64,000 bases of DNA from the NCBI RefSeq assembly GCF_028864635.1, contig NZ_CP104850.1:502001-566000 (forward strand). The letters run 5' to 3'. Of the stretch, positions 36,896 to 45,980 are shown piece after piece. Origin of the DNA: Cloacibacterium sp. TD35 (GTDB lineage: Bacteria > Bacteroidota > Bacteroidia > Flavobacteriales > Weeksellaceae). The notes under the pieces were generated by a model, which had not been told where the DNA came from, made no database searches, and saw only the letters and a list, made by a program, of their open reading frames with translations. Numbering within the stretch: the first letter of the stretch is position 1; each line of letters starts with the position of its first letter. Both the position numbers and the translations under genes were made by a program.

Positions 36896-38362
36896 TTAAT
36901 TGCCTTTTTTAAAAGCCGCTATGGTAGAATATTTTTCGGTTCTGTAGATTTTTACAATGAGGTTGAAAATTTTGTCTCGAAGTAAAAATCCTATCAGTCC
37001 TAAGATTCCTAAACTCATTACCGCTGGAGTCATTCCGAAGAAATATTTCATCGCTCCAAAAACAGCCATTGGTAAAACCATTTGTGGCAATAAAAGGAAA
37101 AGAATTTTAATATTGAAATTGTTTTGTCCGCTTGTAAAACCTTTTGAAGCAGAGTTCAAATCAATCGGTTTTTTATTGTAAGCTCCCGCCAGTAAAGTTA
37201 GATAAGAGTTTACCCCCAAATTATATAAACCTGCCGCAAAAATGGTAAAATAAAATTCCCAACTGATAAATGCGTAACCGACTGCTAAAATCATAGAAAC
37301 CGAAATGGCAATGACAAAAAGCGCCCATTTTGCTTTGAGAAAATCCTTATATGGAACATTTTGCGTCATCATCAGTGGATAATAAGAACTGTCCCAAGCT
37401 GGAACTCTTTGCCCGAACATAAAATTAAAACCGCCTGTTACAAAAATCCCTAAAAACACTTGCATGAAACTGGTATTGTAACCTTTGCTAAAGAAAAGTA
37501 ACCCGTAAAAAAGGAATAAAACACCGCCAATTAAAGCACTTCTCGCTGCTTTACTTCTTTTAATCAATCGAATATCATTGTTGATAAAAGTTCCTAATGT
37601 TCCATATTTATTGAGAAAAGCAATGTTTTCGGTTTTTCCTACCGCTTTTTTCATTTCTAAACCTCTGTCTAAATACAAATTCTTTTTGATGAAAGAGAAA
37701 GTATACACCGCCAAAACCAACAATATAACTATCGGAATAATAAAGAACCCAATATTTTGATACAATCCGTAGAATACGTTCTCAGAAATCTCCAAAACAT
37801 CTATAATTTCAAAGTAATGCAATCCGCCAATAATCGCCATCAAGCCAAAAAGGCTGTACATCAGCTTATCACTTTTATTGATAATGGTATTGACAAACGT
37901 ATTGATAAAAACCATAGAAATACAAGCTGCGAAATAAAGCAAAACGTTTACTATATTTAGATTTCCTTTATAAATTAAAAGCGCTGCAAATGGAATCGCA
38001 AAAAGTAAAAACGCCCAACTGAAGAATGAAACTAAAATTTTCACTAAGGTGTAACCTGCCACTTGATTTTTAGAAATTTTCAAGGTCAGAAAGGGCTTGA
38101 TATTTTCCGCAGGAAGTTGCTGCATAAAATATTTCAACAATAAATCGATGGCAATATACACTAAGAAAATTCGGCTGAAAAGTTGAATCGGTTCATAACC
38201 TACTTTTTTCGCTCCGAAATAGACTCCAAAAGCTCCGCCTACAAAAATAAGCGCCATATATGCGTACATAAAGAGCATTCCTATTTTCATTAAGATTCCC
38301 GCAGCAAATTGCGGGCTTCTCACAAAACTTTTGAGTTCAAGTTTTAGAAATTTTAGAAACAT
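36896..38362 (-). CDS. DUF5687 family ABC permease
   Basis: A 488-residue membrane protein with about twelve hydrophobic helices. The start MFLKFLKLELKSFVRSPQF and the late RVPAWDSSYYPLMMTQNVPY segment are typical of DUF5687 membrane proteins that accompany an ABC ATPase in Bacteroidota. It is the first gene of the two-gene exporter operon. Substrate cannot be read from sequence. Confidence 0.85.
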   Translation of the reverse strand: MFLKFLKLELKSFVRSPQFAAGILMKIGMLFMYAYMALIFVGGAFGVYFGAKKVGYEPIQLFSRIFLVYIAIDLLLKYFMQQLPAENIKPFLTLKISKNQVAGYTLVKILVSFFSWAFLLFAIPFAALLIYKGNLNIVNVLLYFAACISMVFINTFVNTIINKSDKLMYSLFGLMAIIGGLHYFEIIDVLEISENVFYGLYQNIGFFIIPIVILLVLAVYTFSFIKKNLYLDRGLEMKKAVGKTENIAFLNKYGTLGTFINNDIRLIKRSKAARSALIGGVLFLFYGLLFFSKGYNTSFMQVFLGIFVTGGFNFMFGQRVPAWDSSYYPLMMTQNVPYKDFLKAKWALFVIAISVSMILAVGYAFISWEFYFTIFAAGLYNLGVNSYLTLLAGAYNKKPIDLNSASKGFTSGQNNFNIKILFLLLPQMVLPMAVFGAMKYFFGMTPAVMSLGILGLIGFLLRDKIFNLIVKIYRTEKYSTIAAFKKGN

Positions 38363-38411
38363 AATCGTTTTTCAATCATTAGTTTCTAAAACTATATTTT
38401 CGTTACAAAAT

Positions 38412-40061
38412 TTATTGCATGAGTTCTTTTGCCTGAAGAATTGCGGCATCTGTAATCTTGCTTCCAGAAAGCAATTGGGCAATTTCTGTAAGTTTCTCTT
38501 CTTGATTAAGTGGGAAAATTCTGGTTTGGGTTTTTCCTTCAATATCAGATTTTTGCACTTTATAATTATCATTTCCTTTTGCTGCAACCTGTGCAAGGTG
38601 AGTAATAACAATCAACTGCATATTTTCTGCCATTTCTTGCATTACATTGCCCATTTCATCTGCAATTCTACCAGAAACACCGGTGTCTATCTCATCTAAA
38701 ATAAGCGTAGGAAGTTCTGCATTTTCTGCCATGAGTTTTTTAATCGAAAGCATCACTCTGCTTCTTTCACCACCAGAAATGGCATTTTGAATCGGTTTTA
38801 AGGCAAATCCAGCATTTGCTTGAAACAGTAATTGGATTTTCTCCGTTCCAAATTTACCGAAATCTTTCGTTGATGATAATTCCACTTCTACTTTTGCTTT
38901 TTCTAATCCTAATTTATGTAAAAGTGACTCTACTTTTTCTACAAAAATAGGAGCAGATTTCTTTCTATTTTTTGATAAAATTTCTGCTTTTTTAAGCAAA
39001 GATTGAGAAGCTTCAGCAATTTGTTTTTCTAATTGAGCAATCTTATTTTCTATGTCTTCAAAAGAGTTCTTTTCTAAAGAAAGTTCTTCTTTTATTTTTA
39101 ATAAATCTTCTATTTCGGATACTTTATGCTTTAGAAAAAGTGCATTAATTTTATCATTTTGCTCTTGTAAAGCCAACAAATCTTCAGGATTAGCATCTAG
39201 TTTATCCGCTTCATTTTGCAACTGAAATAGAATATCTTTGAACTCTACATAATTTTCTTCCATTCTCGCATTGATTTCAGAAAACTGCAAAGACAAGTCT
39301 GCAACTTTACTCAACTTGTTTTTTACGTCATAGAAACCATCAAACAACCCTACTTCTTCCTGGTCAGTTCTAGTGAAAATCTGTGCTAGCAATTCAGAAA
39401 TCGCCCCTTTGTTTTCAGCTAAAGAAATTTGACTTTGCAGCAATTCATAATTCACCGTTTCTAATTGTGCTGCTTCTAATTCTTCCAACAAAAATTGTTT
39501 ATAATCGCTCTCTTTATTTCCTTCAGAAAGTGTATTTTTCAGTTTTTCTAGTTCTCTTTGCTTTCTTTGAAATTCAAAATAATCATTTTGATAGGTTTCT
39601 ATCAAGTTTTTATTTTCAGTAAGCCCATCGATGATTTTAAACTGATATTCTTCGCTGAAAAGTTGAGAAGTTTCAAACTGAGAATGAATATCAATCAACC
39701 TCTCAGAAAGTTCCTTCAAAACGTCTAAAGTTACGGGAACATCATTCACAAAAGCTCTAGATTTTCCCGAAGGTAAAATTTCTCTTCTTATAATGGTATC
39801 TTTCTCAAAATCGATATCATTTTCGTCAAAGAATAATTTTAAAGATTCAGAAATTTTAAATTCTGCCTCAACTATACTTTTCGTTGAGAAGTCAGAGATG
39901 CTTTTAGAATCTGCTCTTTCTCCTAAAATAAGTCTCAAAGCCCCCAAAATAATAGATTTACCTGCGCCTGTTTCGCCTGTAATCACTTGTAAACCTTTCT
40001 TGAAATGAATTTCAAGTTGGTCTATCAATGCAAAATTTTGGATATAAATTCTTGATAACAT
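38412..40061 (-). CDS. recN: DNA repair protein RecN
   Basis: SMC-like ATPase acting early in double-strand break repair. Its 549 residues show Walker A GETGAGKS (about residues 29-36), two long coiled-coil arms (about residues 150-380), then signature SGGERSRVML and Walker B LPTLILDEIDTGVSG at the C-terminal side. It is the last gene of the bamD-rpoZ-coaBC-porD-recN row. A 98-base gap separates it from porD. Confidence 0.96.
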   Translation of the reverse strand: MLSRIYIQNFALIDQLEIHFKKGLQVITGETGAGKSIILGALRLILGERADSKSISDFSTKSIVEAEFKISESLKLFFDENDIDFEKDTIIRREILPSGKSRAFVNDVPVTLDVLKELSERLIDIHSQFETSQLFSEEYQFKIIDGLTENKNLIETYQNDYFEFQRKQRELEKLKNTLSEGNKESDYKQFLLEELEAAQLETVNYELLQSQISLAENKGAISELLAQIFTRTDQEEVGLFDGFYDVKNKLSKVADLSLQFSEINARMEENYVEFKDILFQLQNEADKLDANPEDLLALQEQNDKINALFLKHKVSEIEDLLKIKEELSLEKNSFEDIENKIAQLEKQIAEASQSLLKKAEILSKNRKKSAPIFVEKVESLLHKLGLEKAKVEVELSSTKDFGKFGTEKIQLLFQANAGFALKPIQNAISGGERSRVMLSIKKLMAENAELPTLILDEIDTGVSGRIADEMGNVMQEMAENMQLIVITHLAQVAAKGNDNYKVQKSDIEGKTQTRIFPLNQEEKLTEIAQLLSGSKITDAAILQAKELMQ

Positions 40062-40159
40062 TATTTAAGAATAATTATTTGGAGTTACGATTTAGGAAGT
40101 GTAAAAATAGTGTAAATTTCAGAAAATTCAAATCTAAAAGTGTAACTCAACGATTGATT

Positions 40160-41062
40160 TTACTTCCATTTATTCCATTTTGTATCAATATCTTTTGGAG
40201 AGAACAAACTCATTAGGTTCTTAAGTTGATTCATATCCACACTTCCATTATTATTGGAATCAAAAATGTTATAAATTTCTTCTTTTTTGCTTTCTACAAA
40301 AAGATTAAAAGGATAATTCATTTGGAAATTACTTTCGTAGAATTTGAGTTTCAAAATCTCATTCGCAATCGTTTGTTTGGTAGAAATTTGGTCTTGTTTT
40401 CCTAAATTATCTAATCCTATTCTGTGATAATTGTAGTAAAAATTTCTGAGCGTAGAATTTTGCTCAGACAAAATTGTGCCAATAAGCGCTCCTCTATTCC
40501 TAGGGCTTTCGAGCTGAGACCATCCCATATAATTCTGATTTTGAGAATTTTGAGTAATCTGCATCGCTTTGTCATACCAAGGAGTTCCGGCTTTCATTTG
40601 ATATGTATCTGCATCGTAACCTAAAATTAGGTATACGTAAAAACTCAATACATCAATCAAATTTTTCCCCGAAAATTGTCTTTCGTTAAAAACTAAATTT
40701 TGATTTTCTAGATATTCAAAAGAAAAATTGGTGTCATTAATATTGAGGATTGGTGTTTCATACTGCGTTCCAAAAACGGGGCGCACCGATTGAACGACCA
40801 AAGTTCCCTTGTAACTATTCCCACTTTTTTCGGCAAGAACAATAGAAAAATTGCATTTTATTTTTTCGTAGTTCTGAAATTTTTTGCCAGTCCAACTGGT
40901 TTTATTGATGAAGTCTTTCAGACTTTTCTCCATTGTTTTGAATAACTGCACGTTACTTCCACCAATTTGTTGGTAATTCACTTGAACTTGTGCATTAAGT
41001 TCTTGTGCAAAACTAAAATTCGAAAGCAATACAAGTGCAAATATGTAAAGTAGTTTTTTCAT
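40160..41062 (-). CDS. porD: PorD/DUF4835 family protein (type IX secretion associated)
   Basis: A 300-residue periplasmic or outer-membrane-associated protein with a signal peptide (LLYIFALVLLSNFSFAQ). It matches DUF4835, whose member PorD is needed for type IX secretion and gliding in Bacteroidota. Typical stretches are LNAQVQVNYQQIGGSN after the signal, QSVRPVFGT, and FYVYLILGYDADTY. No T9SS cargo with the C-terminal sorting domain is visible in this window. It is encoded 27 bases after coaBC, as in many flavobacteria. Confidence 0.9.
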   Translation of the reverse strand: MKKLLYIFALVLLSNFSFAQELNAQVQVNYQQIGGSNVQLFKTMEKSLKDFINKTSWTGKKFQNYEKIKCNFSIVLAEKSGNSYKGTLVVQSVRPVFGTQYETPILNINDTNFSFEYLENQNLVFNERQFSGKNLIDVLSFYVYLILGYDADTYQMKAGTPWYDKAMQITQNSQNQNYMGWSQLESPRNRGALIGTILSEQNSTLRNFYYNYHRIGLDNLGKQDQISTKQTIANEILKLKFYESNFQMNYPFNLFVESKKEEIYNIFDSNNNGSVDMNQLKNLMSLFSPKDIDTKWNKWK

Positions 41063-41089
41063 TGAATTCTAATCGAATTTTTAAAAAAT

Positions 41090-42292
41090 TTATTTCTTAA
41101 GTTGAGTTTCTACAAAATCTAAAATGTCCTTTGCTACTTCGTTTTTAGATTTCATAGAAAATTCTTTTTGTTCCGAATGCGTTAAAATTTTAACCTTATT
41201 GGTGTCTTTTTGAAATCCTGCACCTTCATCACGAAGTGAATTAAGTACAATCATATCCAGATTTTTTTTCTGCAATTTGCTTTTGGCATTTTCTTCTTCA
41301 TTCTGTGTTTCAAGAGCAAAACCTACCAAAAACTGATGGGTTTTTCTTTCGCCCATGGTTTTCAAAATATCTGGATTTTTAACCAATTCTATGGTAAATT
41401 CTTCTTCAGATTTTTTTATTTTTTCTTTGGCAACGATTTTTGGAGCATAATCTGCAACAGCAGCACTTGCGATAGCAATATCTACCTTTTCATAGCATTT
41501 AAAGACCTCCTCATACATTTCCTTTGCCGAGGTTATTTTATGAATTTCTATATTTTTATGGTCAGTTTTCTGCGAAGTAGGACCAGAAATTAAAATCACT
41601 TTAGCGCCACGTTTCACAGCTTCTTCAGCAAGTGAAAACCCCATTTTCCCCGAAGAATGATTACCAATAAAACGAACAGGGTCTATAGCTTCATAGGTAG
41701 GTCCTGCTGTAATGAGAACCGTTTTCCCTTCTAAGTTTTTAGATTGATTTTGAGTAAAAAAATCTTCTATTTTTTGTAATATAGTTTCTGGCTCTGCTAA
41801 TCTTCCTTGACCTTCTAAACCAGAAGCCAATTCGCCAAACTCTGCTGGAATAATATGATGACCGAATCTTTCTGCTTTTTCTAAATTTTCTTTGGTGGAA
41901 GGATGTGCATACATATCCAAATCCATTGCTGGAGCGATAAAAACTTGGCATTTCGCTGACATATAAGTAGCAATGACCAAATTATCACAAATCCCATAAA
42001 CCATTTTCGCCAAAGTATTTGCAGTACAAGGTGCTACCAATAATACATCTGCCCAAAGTGCAAGTTCTACATGAGAATTCCATGTACCATTTTGGTCATA
42101 AAAATTAGAATAAACGGCGTTTTTAGAAAGTGTAGAAAGCGTGACTTTTGTAACGAAATTTTCAGCAGAAGGTGTTAAAATAACTTTTACTTCTGCGCCT
42201 TTTTTTACAAAATCTCTTACAAGGTAATTCATTTTGTAGGCCGCTATTCCGCCAGAAATTGCCAATAGAATTTTTTTACCTTTTAGAGCCAT
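41090..42292 (-). CDS. coaBC: Bifunctional phosphopantothenoylcysteine decarboxylase/synthetase
   Basis: Two-step enzyme of coenzyme A synthesis. The N-terminal flavin-dependent decarboxylase has GGIAAYK, the active His in NSHVELALWAD, and PAMDLDMYAHP. The C-terminal synthetase has TAGPTYEAIDPVRFIGNHSSGKMG and the late FALETQNEEENAKSKL block. Its 400 residues are normal. It lies in the conserved row between rpoZ and porD, with a terminator upstream that partly isolates it from rpoZ. Confidence 0.97.
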   Translation of the reverse strand: MALKGKKILLAISGGIAAYKMNYLVRDFVKKGAEVKVILTPSAENFVTKVTLSTLSKNAVYSNFYDQNGTWNSHVELALWADVLLVAPCTANTLAKMVYGICDNLVIATYMSAKCQVFIAPAMDLDMYAHPSTKENLEKAERFGHHIIPAEFGELASGLEGQGRLAEPETILQKIEDFFTQNQSKNLEGKTVLITAGPTYEAIDPVRFIGNHSSGKMGFSLAEEAVKRGAKVILISGPTSQKTDHKNIEIHKITSAKEMYEEVFKCYEKVDIAIASAAVADYAPKIVAKEKIKKSEEEFTIELVKNPDILKTMGERKTHQFLVGFALETQNEEENAKSKLQKKNLDMIVLNSLRDEGAGFQKDTNKVKILTHSEQKEFSMKSKNEVAKDILDFVETQLKK

Positions 42293-42347
42293 ATGATTAT
42301 AATTTTAACTGAACGAATTTATGGTTTTTTTTTGAATTTTTAGAAAA

Positions 42348-42379
42348 ATAAAAAGTCACAGAAATTCTGTGACTTTGTT
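42348..42379. terminator. Terminator between rpoZ and coaBC
   Basis: AAAGTCACAGAA and TTCTGTGACTTT form a perfect stem with A/T runs on both strands. It lies 25 bases after the rpoZ stop. Confidence 0.88.
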
Positions 42380-42401
42380 TTTTATTCTTAGCGAAATTCG
42401 T

Positions 42402-42722
42402 TTATTTTTCTTCGGTTCTACGGAAGTAAACTTCGTCATCTAACCATTCTCTAATGGCAATAGACGTAGGCTTCGGTAATCTTTCGTAATTTCTAGAAAT
42501 TTCAATTTGCTCTCTGTTTTCGAAAACTTCTTCCAGAGTAGAATTGTGCACCGCAAATTCATCTAATTTTTGGTGAAGTTCAGTTCTAATTTCAGCATTA
42601 ATTTGCTCTGCTCTTTTCCCCATAATTACGATCGATTCATAGATAGAACCTACTTTTTCTTCGATTTTATCTCTATCGTAAGTAATGGTGTTTACTTCTG
42701 CTTTTGTATCTTTTACGCTCAT
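42402..42722 (-). CDS. rpoZ: RNA polymerase omega subunit, Bacteroidota type
   Basis: A 106-residue cytosolic protein that matches the divergent omega subunit of Bacteroidota. The core has YESIVIMGKRAEQIN, the equivalent of the omega fold's conserved helix, and an acidic C-terminus. The place after bamD and before coaBC agrees with other flavobacteria. A -7 box (TATCTTTG, minus strand, 42759-42752) at the end of bamD provides an internal promoter. Confidence 0.88.
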   Translation of the reverse strand: MSVKDTKAEVNTITYDRDKIEEKVGSIYESIVIMGKRAEQINAEIRTELHQKLDEFAVHNSTLEEVFENREQIEISRNYERLPKPTSIAIREWLDDEVYFRRTEEK

Positions 42723-42751
42723 TTTGAGTGATTTATTTTTATTTTAGTTTG

Positions 42752-42759
42752 CAAAGATA
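42752..42759 (-). promoter_or_regulatory. Predicted -7 box of rpoZ
   Basis: TATCTTTG on the minus strand lies between the bamD stop and the rpoZ start, giving a leader of about 25 bases. Confidence 0.5.
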
Positions 42760-42760
42760 A

Positions 42761-43735
42761 TTAATTTCTTCTAATCTTGAAAGTAGCACCTGGTTCTGGT
42801 GTGTTAATTTTTGCACTATCGATTCTAATTTTATTTGCTTCTTGCTGATCTTTCAGTTGTTTTTTAGCATCTTCTTTAGCGTTTGCTGTTTTTTGTTTTT
42901 CTGTAAATTCAGCTTTTCTAGCTTCTATTTCTTTTTGAAGCTTAGCAAATTCTACTACTTCTTTTTCTAGTTTTCCTCTAATGCCTAGTGCTTCTTTACT
43001 CAATTCAGAATTTGGATACTCTCTTTCTACTTGTCTGGTAAATGCGATGGCACTTTCTAATCTTTCTCTTTTTAAATCATAAATAGAGTTGATGGCCAAT
43101 TCTGACTTAGACTTTAAAATAAAAGTATAGATTTTAGTTTTTAGTTTAGTTGCAGGAAAATCATTTAAAACGTTTTCAAAAGCAACAGTAGCTGCTTTAT
43201 AATCTGCCATTTTAAAATATTGTCTTGCATTCTCATAAGCTTTGAACTCTAATTTATAATTCAATTCATCAATTAAATCATTGATGTTTTTTGCTTTTTC
43301 TGAACTAGGATAATTATTCAAAAATTCTTGTAATTCATTAATAGCCGAAGTTGTATTACTTTGATCTAGATTGTAATCCATAGACCCTTCATAATAGCAT
43401 AATGCAGACATATAAGCAGCCTCTTCTTTTCTGGGGTCATTTGTAAAAGTAACCGAAAAATTCTTGAATTGGTGTGCTGCTAACTTATAGTTTTTATCAT
43501 AATAATTAGCATATGCAGACTTATAAACCACTTCTGGAGCATCATCTGTTCCTGCCACCAAATTGGTTAATCTTTCGTAAAGCGCAAGGGCCTCTGTCCA
43601 TTTCTTTTTTTCATATTTTTCATTGGCAACTTTCATGATAAAATCTTTATCAGCAGATTTCATTGCCAGATCATATTGTTTGTTACAAGACAAAAGCAAA
43701 AAAGCGATTGCGAATAATGAGAATATTTTTTTCAT
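42761..43735 (-). CDS. bamD: Outer membrane assembly lipoprotein BamD
   Basis: Outer-membrane lipoprotein of the BAM complex that folds beta-barrel proteins. Its 324 residues begin with a type II signal peptide (AFLLLSC, Cys about residue 17) and contain five TPR-like repeats (ALALYERLTNLV, AAHQFKNFSVTFTNDPRKEEAAYMSA, AINELQEFLNNYPSSEKA, AATVAFENVLNDFPATKL). The C-terminus adds a Lys/Glu-rich tail. It is the first gene of the conserved row. Its leader holds a seven-base stem (43747-43773). Confidence 0.93.
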   Translation of the reverse strand: MKKIFSLFAIAFLLLSCNKQYDLAMKSADKDFIMKVANEKYEKKKWTEALALYERLTNLVAGTDDAPEVVYKSAYANYYDKNYKLAAHQFKNFSVTFTNDPRKEEAAYMSALCYYEGSMDYNLDQSNTTSAINELQEFLNNYPSSEKAKNINDLIDELNYKLEFKAYENARQYFKMADYKAATVAFENVLNDFPATKLKTKIYTFILKSKSELAINSIYDLKRERLESAIAFTRQVEREYPNSELSKEALGIRGKLEKEVVEFAKLQKEIEARKAEFTEKQKTANAKEDAKKQLKDQQEANKIRIDSAKINTPEPGATFKIRRN

Positions 43736-43746
43736 AAATATAAATT

Positions 43747-43773
43747 AAGGGAATCTTTACTATATGTTCCCTT
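43747..43773 (-). promoter_or_regulatory. Hairpin in the bamD leader
   Basis: AAGGGAA (43747-43753) and TTCCCTT (43767-43773) pair around 13 bases, starting 12 bases upstream of the ATG. A -7 like TATTTTTG lies further upstream. The hairpin may affect ribosome access, or be a protein operator. Confidence 0.4.
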
Positions 43774-43842
43774 TATCAGTTTGCAAAAATAAAACTTTTT
43801 TCGTCAAAAGATTTATTTTAAGATACTTTAACGCAAATAAGG

Positions 43843-44466
43843 TTAAATTTGATATCCTAAAAGTGAGAAAACACAAAGATTAAGATGATTTTTCAGTTTC
43901 TTTTCGGCATTAGCCAGATAATCTTCGTCATTCCCTTTTAGATAGATTTCATAATAGTTTTTATTTCTAATGGTAAAAACAATCGTTCCAATAATCGTAG
44001 AAACTATGTCTTCAGATTTTGCAGCTCTTTTAAAGACACCGCTTACAATACCTTTTTGCACCACATCTTCTAGAACTCGAGTAAATGTTTGATAAAATTC
44101 TAGCAAGGTATCTTTTACTCTATCATGGTGTCTGAGTTCTTGGGTAACGAAACCATGAAAATAATTGAATTTAAATAACTGTTTAATTACAAAATTAATA
44201 ATTTCTTTGAGTTGCATTTCTGGTTTTCCGTCTTTTATCGTATGGGTGAACTCAGCGAATGTTTCTCTGGTTTTCTGCACTCTATATTGGTAGAGATTTA
44301 CCATCATTTTTTCTTTAGAGCCGAAGTAATAAGAAATCATAGCCACGTTTATATTCGCTTTTGCAGAGATGTCACGTACAGATGTTCCATCAAAACCTTT
44401 CTGAGCAATAAGCTCTTCTGCTATGTCAAGAATATGAATTTGTTTTTCGGTAAATTTTTTCTTCAT
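43843..44466 (-). CDS. TetR/AcrR family transcription regulator
   Basis: A 207-residue repressor-type protein. The N-terminal helix-turn-helix (ILDIAEELIAQKGFDGTSVRDISAKANINVAMISYYFGSKEKM, about residues 12-55) is a clear TetR_N domain; the rest is a helical ligand/dimer part with no known ligand motif. It is divergent from the tatD-like gene, and a repeat of AAACAAAC / GTTTGTTT half-sites lies between them, so self-control is likely. Target genes elsewhere are unknown. Confidence 0.92.
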   Translation of the reverse strand: MKKKFTEKQIHILDIAEELIAQKGFDGTSVRDISAKANINVAMISYYFGSKEKMMVNLYQYRVQKTRETFAEFTHTIKDGKPEMQLKEIINFVIKQLFKFNYFHGFVTQELRHHDRVKDTLLEFYQTFTRVLEDVVQKGIVSGVFKRAAKSEDIVSTIIGTIVFTIRNKNYYEIYLKGNDEDYLANAEKKLKNHLNLCVFSLLGYQI

Positions 44467-44510
44467 TCTCTAATTTGTTGAAAAGTAAAGATATAAAAAA
44501 GTTGTTTCTC

Positions 44511-44538
44511 AAACAAACAAATGTTTAATAGTTTGTTT
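44511..44538. promoter_or_regulatory. Candidate TetR operator in the divergent gap
   Basis: AAACAAAC (44511-44518) and its complement GTTTGTTT (44531-44538) are spaced by 12 bases, with an inner AAACA-AA-TGTTT palindrome at 44515-44526. The site covers the -33 area of both divergent promoters. Confidence 0.5.
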
Positions 44539-44565
44539 AATTTTTTAATCGATTTCATATCTTTG
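44532..44565 (+). promoter_or_regulatory. Promoter of the tatD-like gene
   Basis: TTTG (44532-44535), 22 bases, then TATCTTTG (44558-44565). The ATG follows after AAT, so the mRNA may be leaderless. Confidence 0.55.
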
Positions 44566-44568
44566 AAT

Positions 44569-45201
44569 ATGATTTTTTTCAACTTCCATCATCATAACTC
44601 CCAAATCTCTTACGGAATTTATAATTCTGCTCCAGAAGAAAAGATTCCTGAGCATTATTTTTCGTCAGGAATTCATCCGCGAAACATAAATAAACAATGG
44701 GAATATGATTTAGAAAACCTAAAAATGATTTCTCAAAATCCAAAATGTTTAGCCATTGGCGAATGTGGCTTAGATGCTTTGGTAAACATCAATGAAAATC
44801 TTCAGAAAAAAGTTTTCGAAGCGCAAATTCTTTGGGCAAATTACATTAAAAAGCCCGTTATCATTCATTGTGTAAAAAGATTTCAAGAATTAATCCCTTT
44901 TCAAAAAATAGCAAAAGTCCCACTGATTATCCATGGGTTTAATAAGAAAAAAACGATTGCCGATGAGATGTTGAAACATGGTTTTTATCTAAGTTTTGGA
45001 AAATCTGTACTTCACAACTTATCTTTGCAAACTACATTGAAAGAAATTCCTTTAGAAAAAATCTTTTTAGAAACAGACGATGCTGATTTTGACATTGCTG
45101 AATTGTATCAAAAAGTAGCTGAAATCAAGGAAATTCCTGTAGAAGATGTACAAAAAGTGATTACTAAAAATCTAGGCTTTTGCTTCGCTCTGCCTAAATA
45201 A
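44569..45201 (+). CDS. TatD family metal-dependent hydrolase
   Basis: A 210-residue short member of the TatD DNase/amidohydrolase family. The metal ligands are visible: HxH in NFHHHN near the start, Glu in IGECGLD, His in VIIHCVK, His in IIHGFN, and Asp in LETDDAD. It is shorter than the usual 255-265 residues, as often seen in flavobacteria. The longest frame starts 16 codons earlier at 44521, but that part overlaps the TetR operator and promoter, and the ATG at 44569 is three bases after a -7 box. It is followed by tcdA after 16 bases. Confidence 0.88.
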   Translation: MIFFNFHHHNSQISYGIYNSAPEEKIPEHYFSSGIHPRNINKQWEYDLENLKMISQNPKCLAIGECGLDALVNINENLQKKVFEAQILWANYIKKPVIIHCVKRFQELIPFQKIAKVPLIIHGFNKKKTIADEMLKHGFYLSFGKSVLHNLSLQTTLKEIPLEKIFLETDDADFDIAELYQKVAEIKEIPVEDVQKVITKNLGFCFALPK

Positions 45202-45217
45202 AAAATATACTTGGAAA

Positions 45218-45964
45218 ATGACAGATTGGTTACAACGTTCGGAACTGTTGGTAAAAAAAGAAGGCTTAGAAACCTTGAAAAAAGCTAAAGTTTTAGTCGT
45301 AGGATTAGGAGGAGTAGGTTCTTTTGCAGCAGAATTTCTAGCAAGAGCAGGCGTGGGAAATATGACGATTGTAGATGGAGACATTGTAGATATCACAAAC
45401 ATTAACAGGCAGTTACCCGCTTTACATTCTACTATAGGAAAGGATAAAGTAGAAATCGTTGCCGAAAGAATTTTAGATATTAATCCTGAAATTAATTTAG
45501 TTAAAATCAATGAATTTCTATCACCTGAAAGAATGGACGAAATTCTAGAAGAACATCAATTTGATTACGTGCTAGATTGTATAGATAGTGTTTCGCCGAA
45601 ATTAGCCTTGATTAAAGCTTGTAGAAGAAGAAAAATAAAAATCGTTTCTTCAATGGGAGCTGGTGGAAAAACAGACCCAAGTAAAGTTTTGGTAAGAGAT
45701 TTAAGCAAAACCAATAATTGCTACCTTGCCAAGCAAATTAGAAAAAGATTAAAAAAAGAAGGAATTACCAAAGGTTTCAGATGTGTTTTTTCTACAGAAA
45801 TTCAAAAAGAAGAAAGTCTAAAACTCACCGATGGAAGCAATTTTAAAAAATCTTTTTACGGAACCATCAGTTTTATGCCCGCACTTTTTGGTTTAAATGC
45901 TGCCGCAGAAGTGATTAATTATTTATTGAAAGAAACAAGTAAAAAGAGCCAAGAGCAAAATTAA
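45218..45964 (+). CDS. tcdA: tRNA threonylcarbamoyladenosine dehydratase
   Basis: E1-like (ThiF family) enzyme that converts t6A in tRNA to its cyclic form ct6A with ATP. Its 248 residues have the nucleotide-binding VVGLGGVGSFAAEFLARAGVG (about residues 27-47), the DGDIVDITNINRQ motif with the family Arg, and KACRRRKIKIVSSMGAGGKTDPSK. It is encoded 16 bases after the TatD-like gene and 16 bases before rnpA. Confidence 0.94.
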   Translation: MTDWLQRSELLVKKEGLETLKKAKVLVVGLGGVGSFAAEFLARAGVGNMTIVDGDIVDITNINRQLPALHSTIGKDKVEIVAERILDINPEINLVKINEFLSPERMDEILEEHQFDYVLDCIDSVSPKLALIKACRRRKIKIVSSMGAGGKTDPSKVLVRDLSKTNNCYLAKQIRKRLKKEGITKGFRCVFSTEIQKEESLKLTDGSNFKKSFYGTISFMPALFGLNAAAEVINYLLKETSKKSQEQN

Positions 45965-45980
45965 TTTTATACTTAATATT

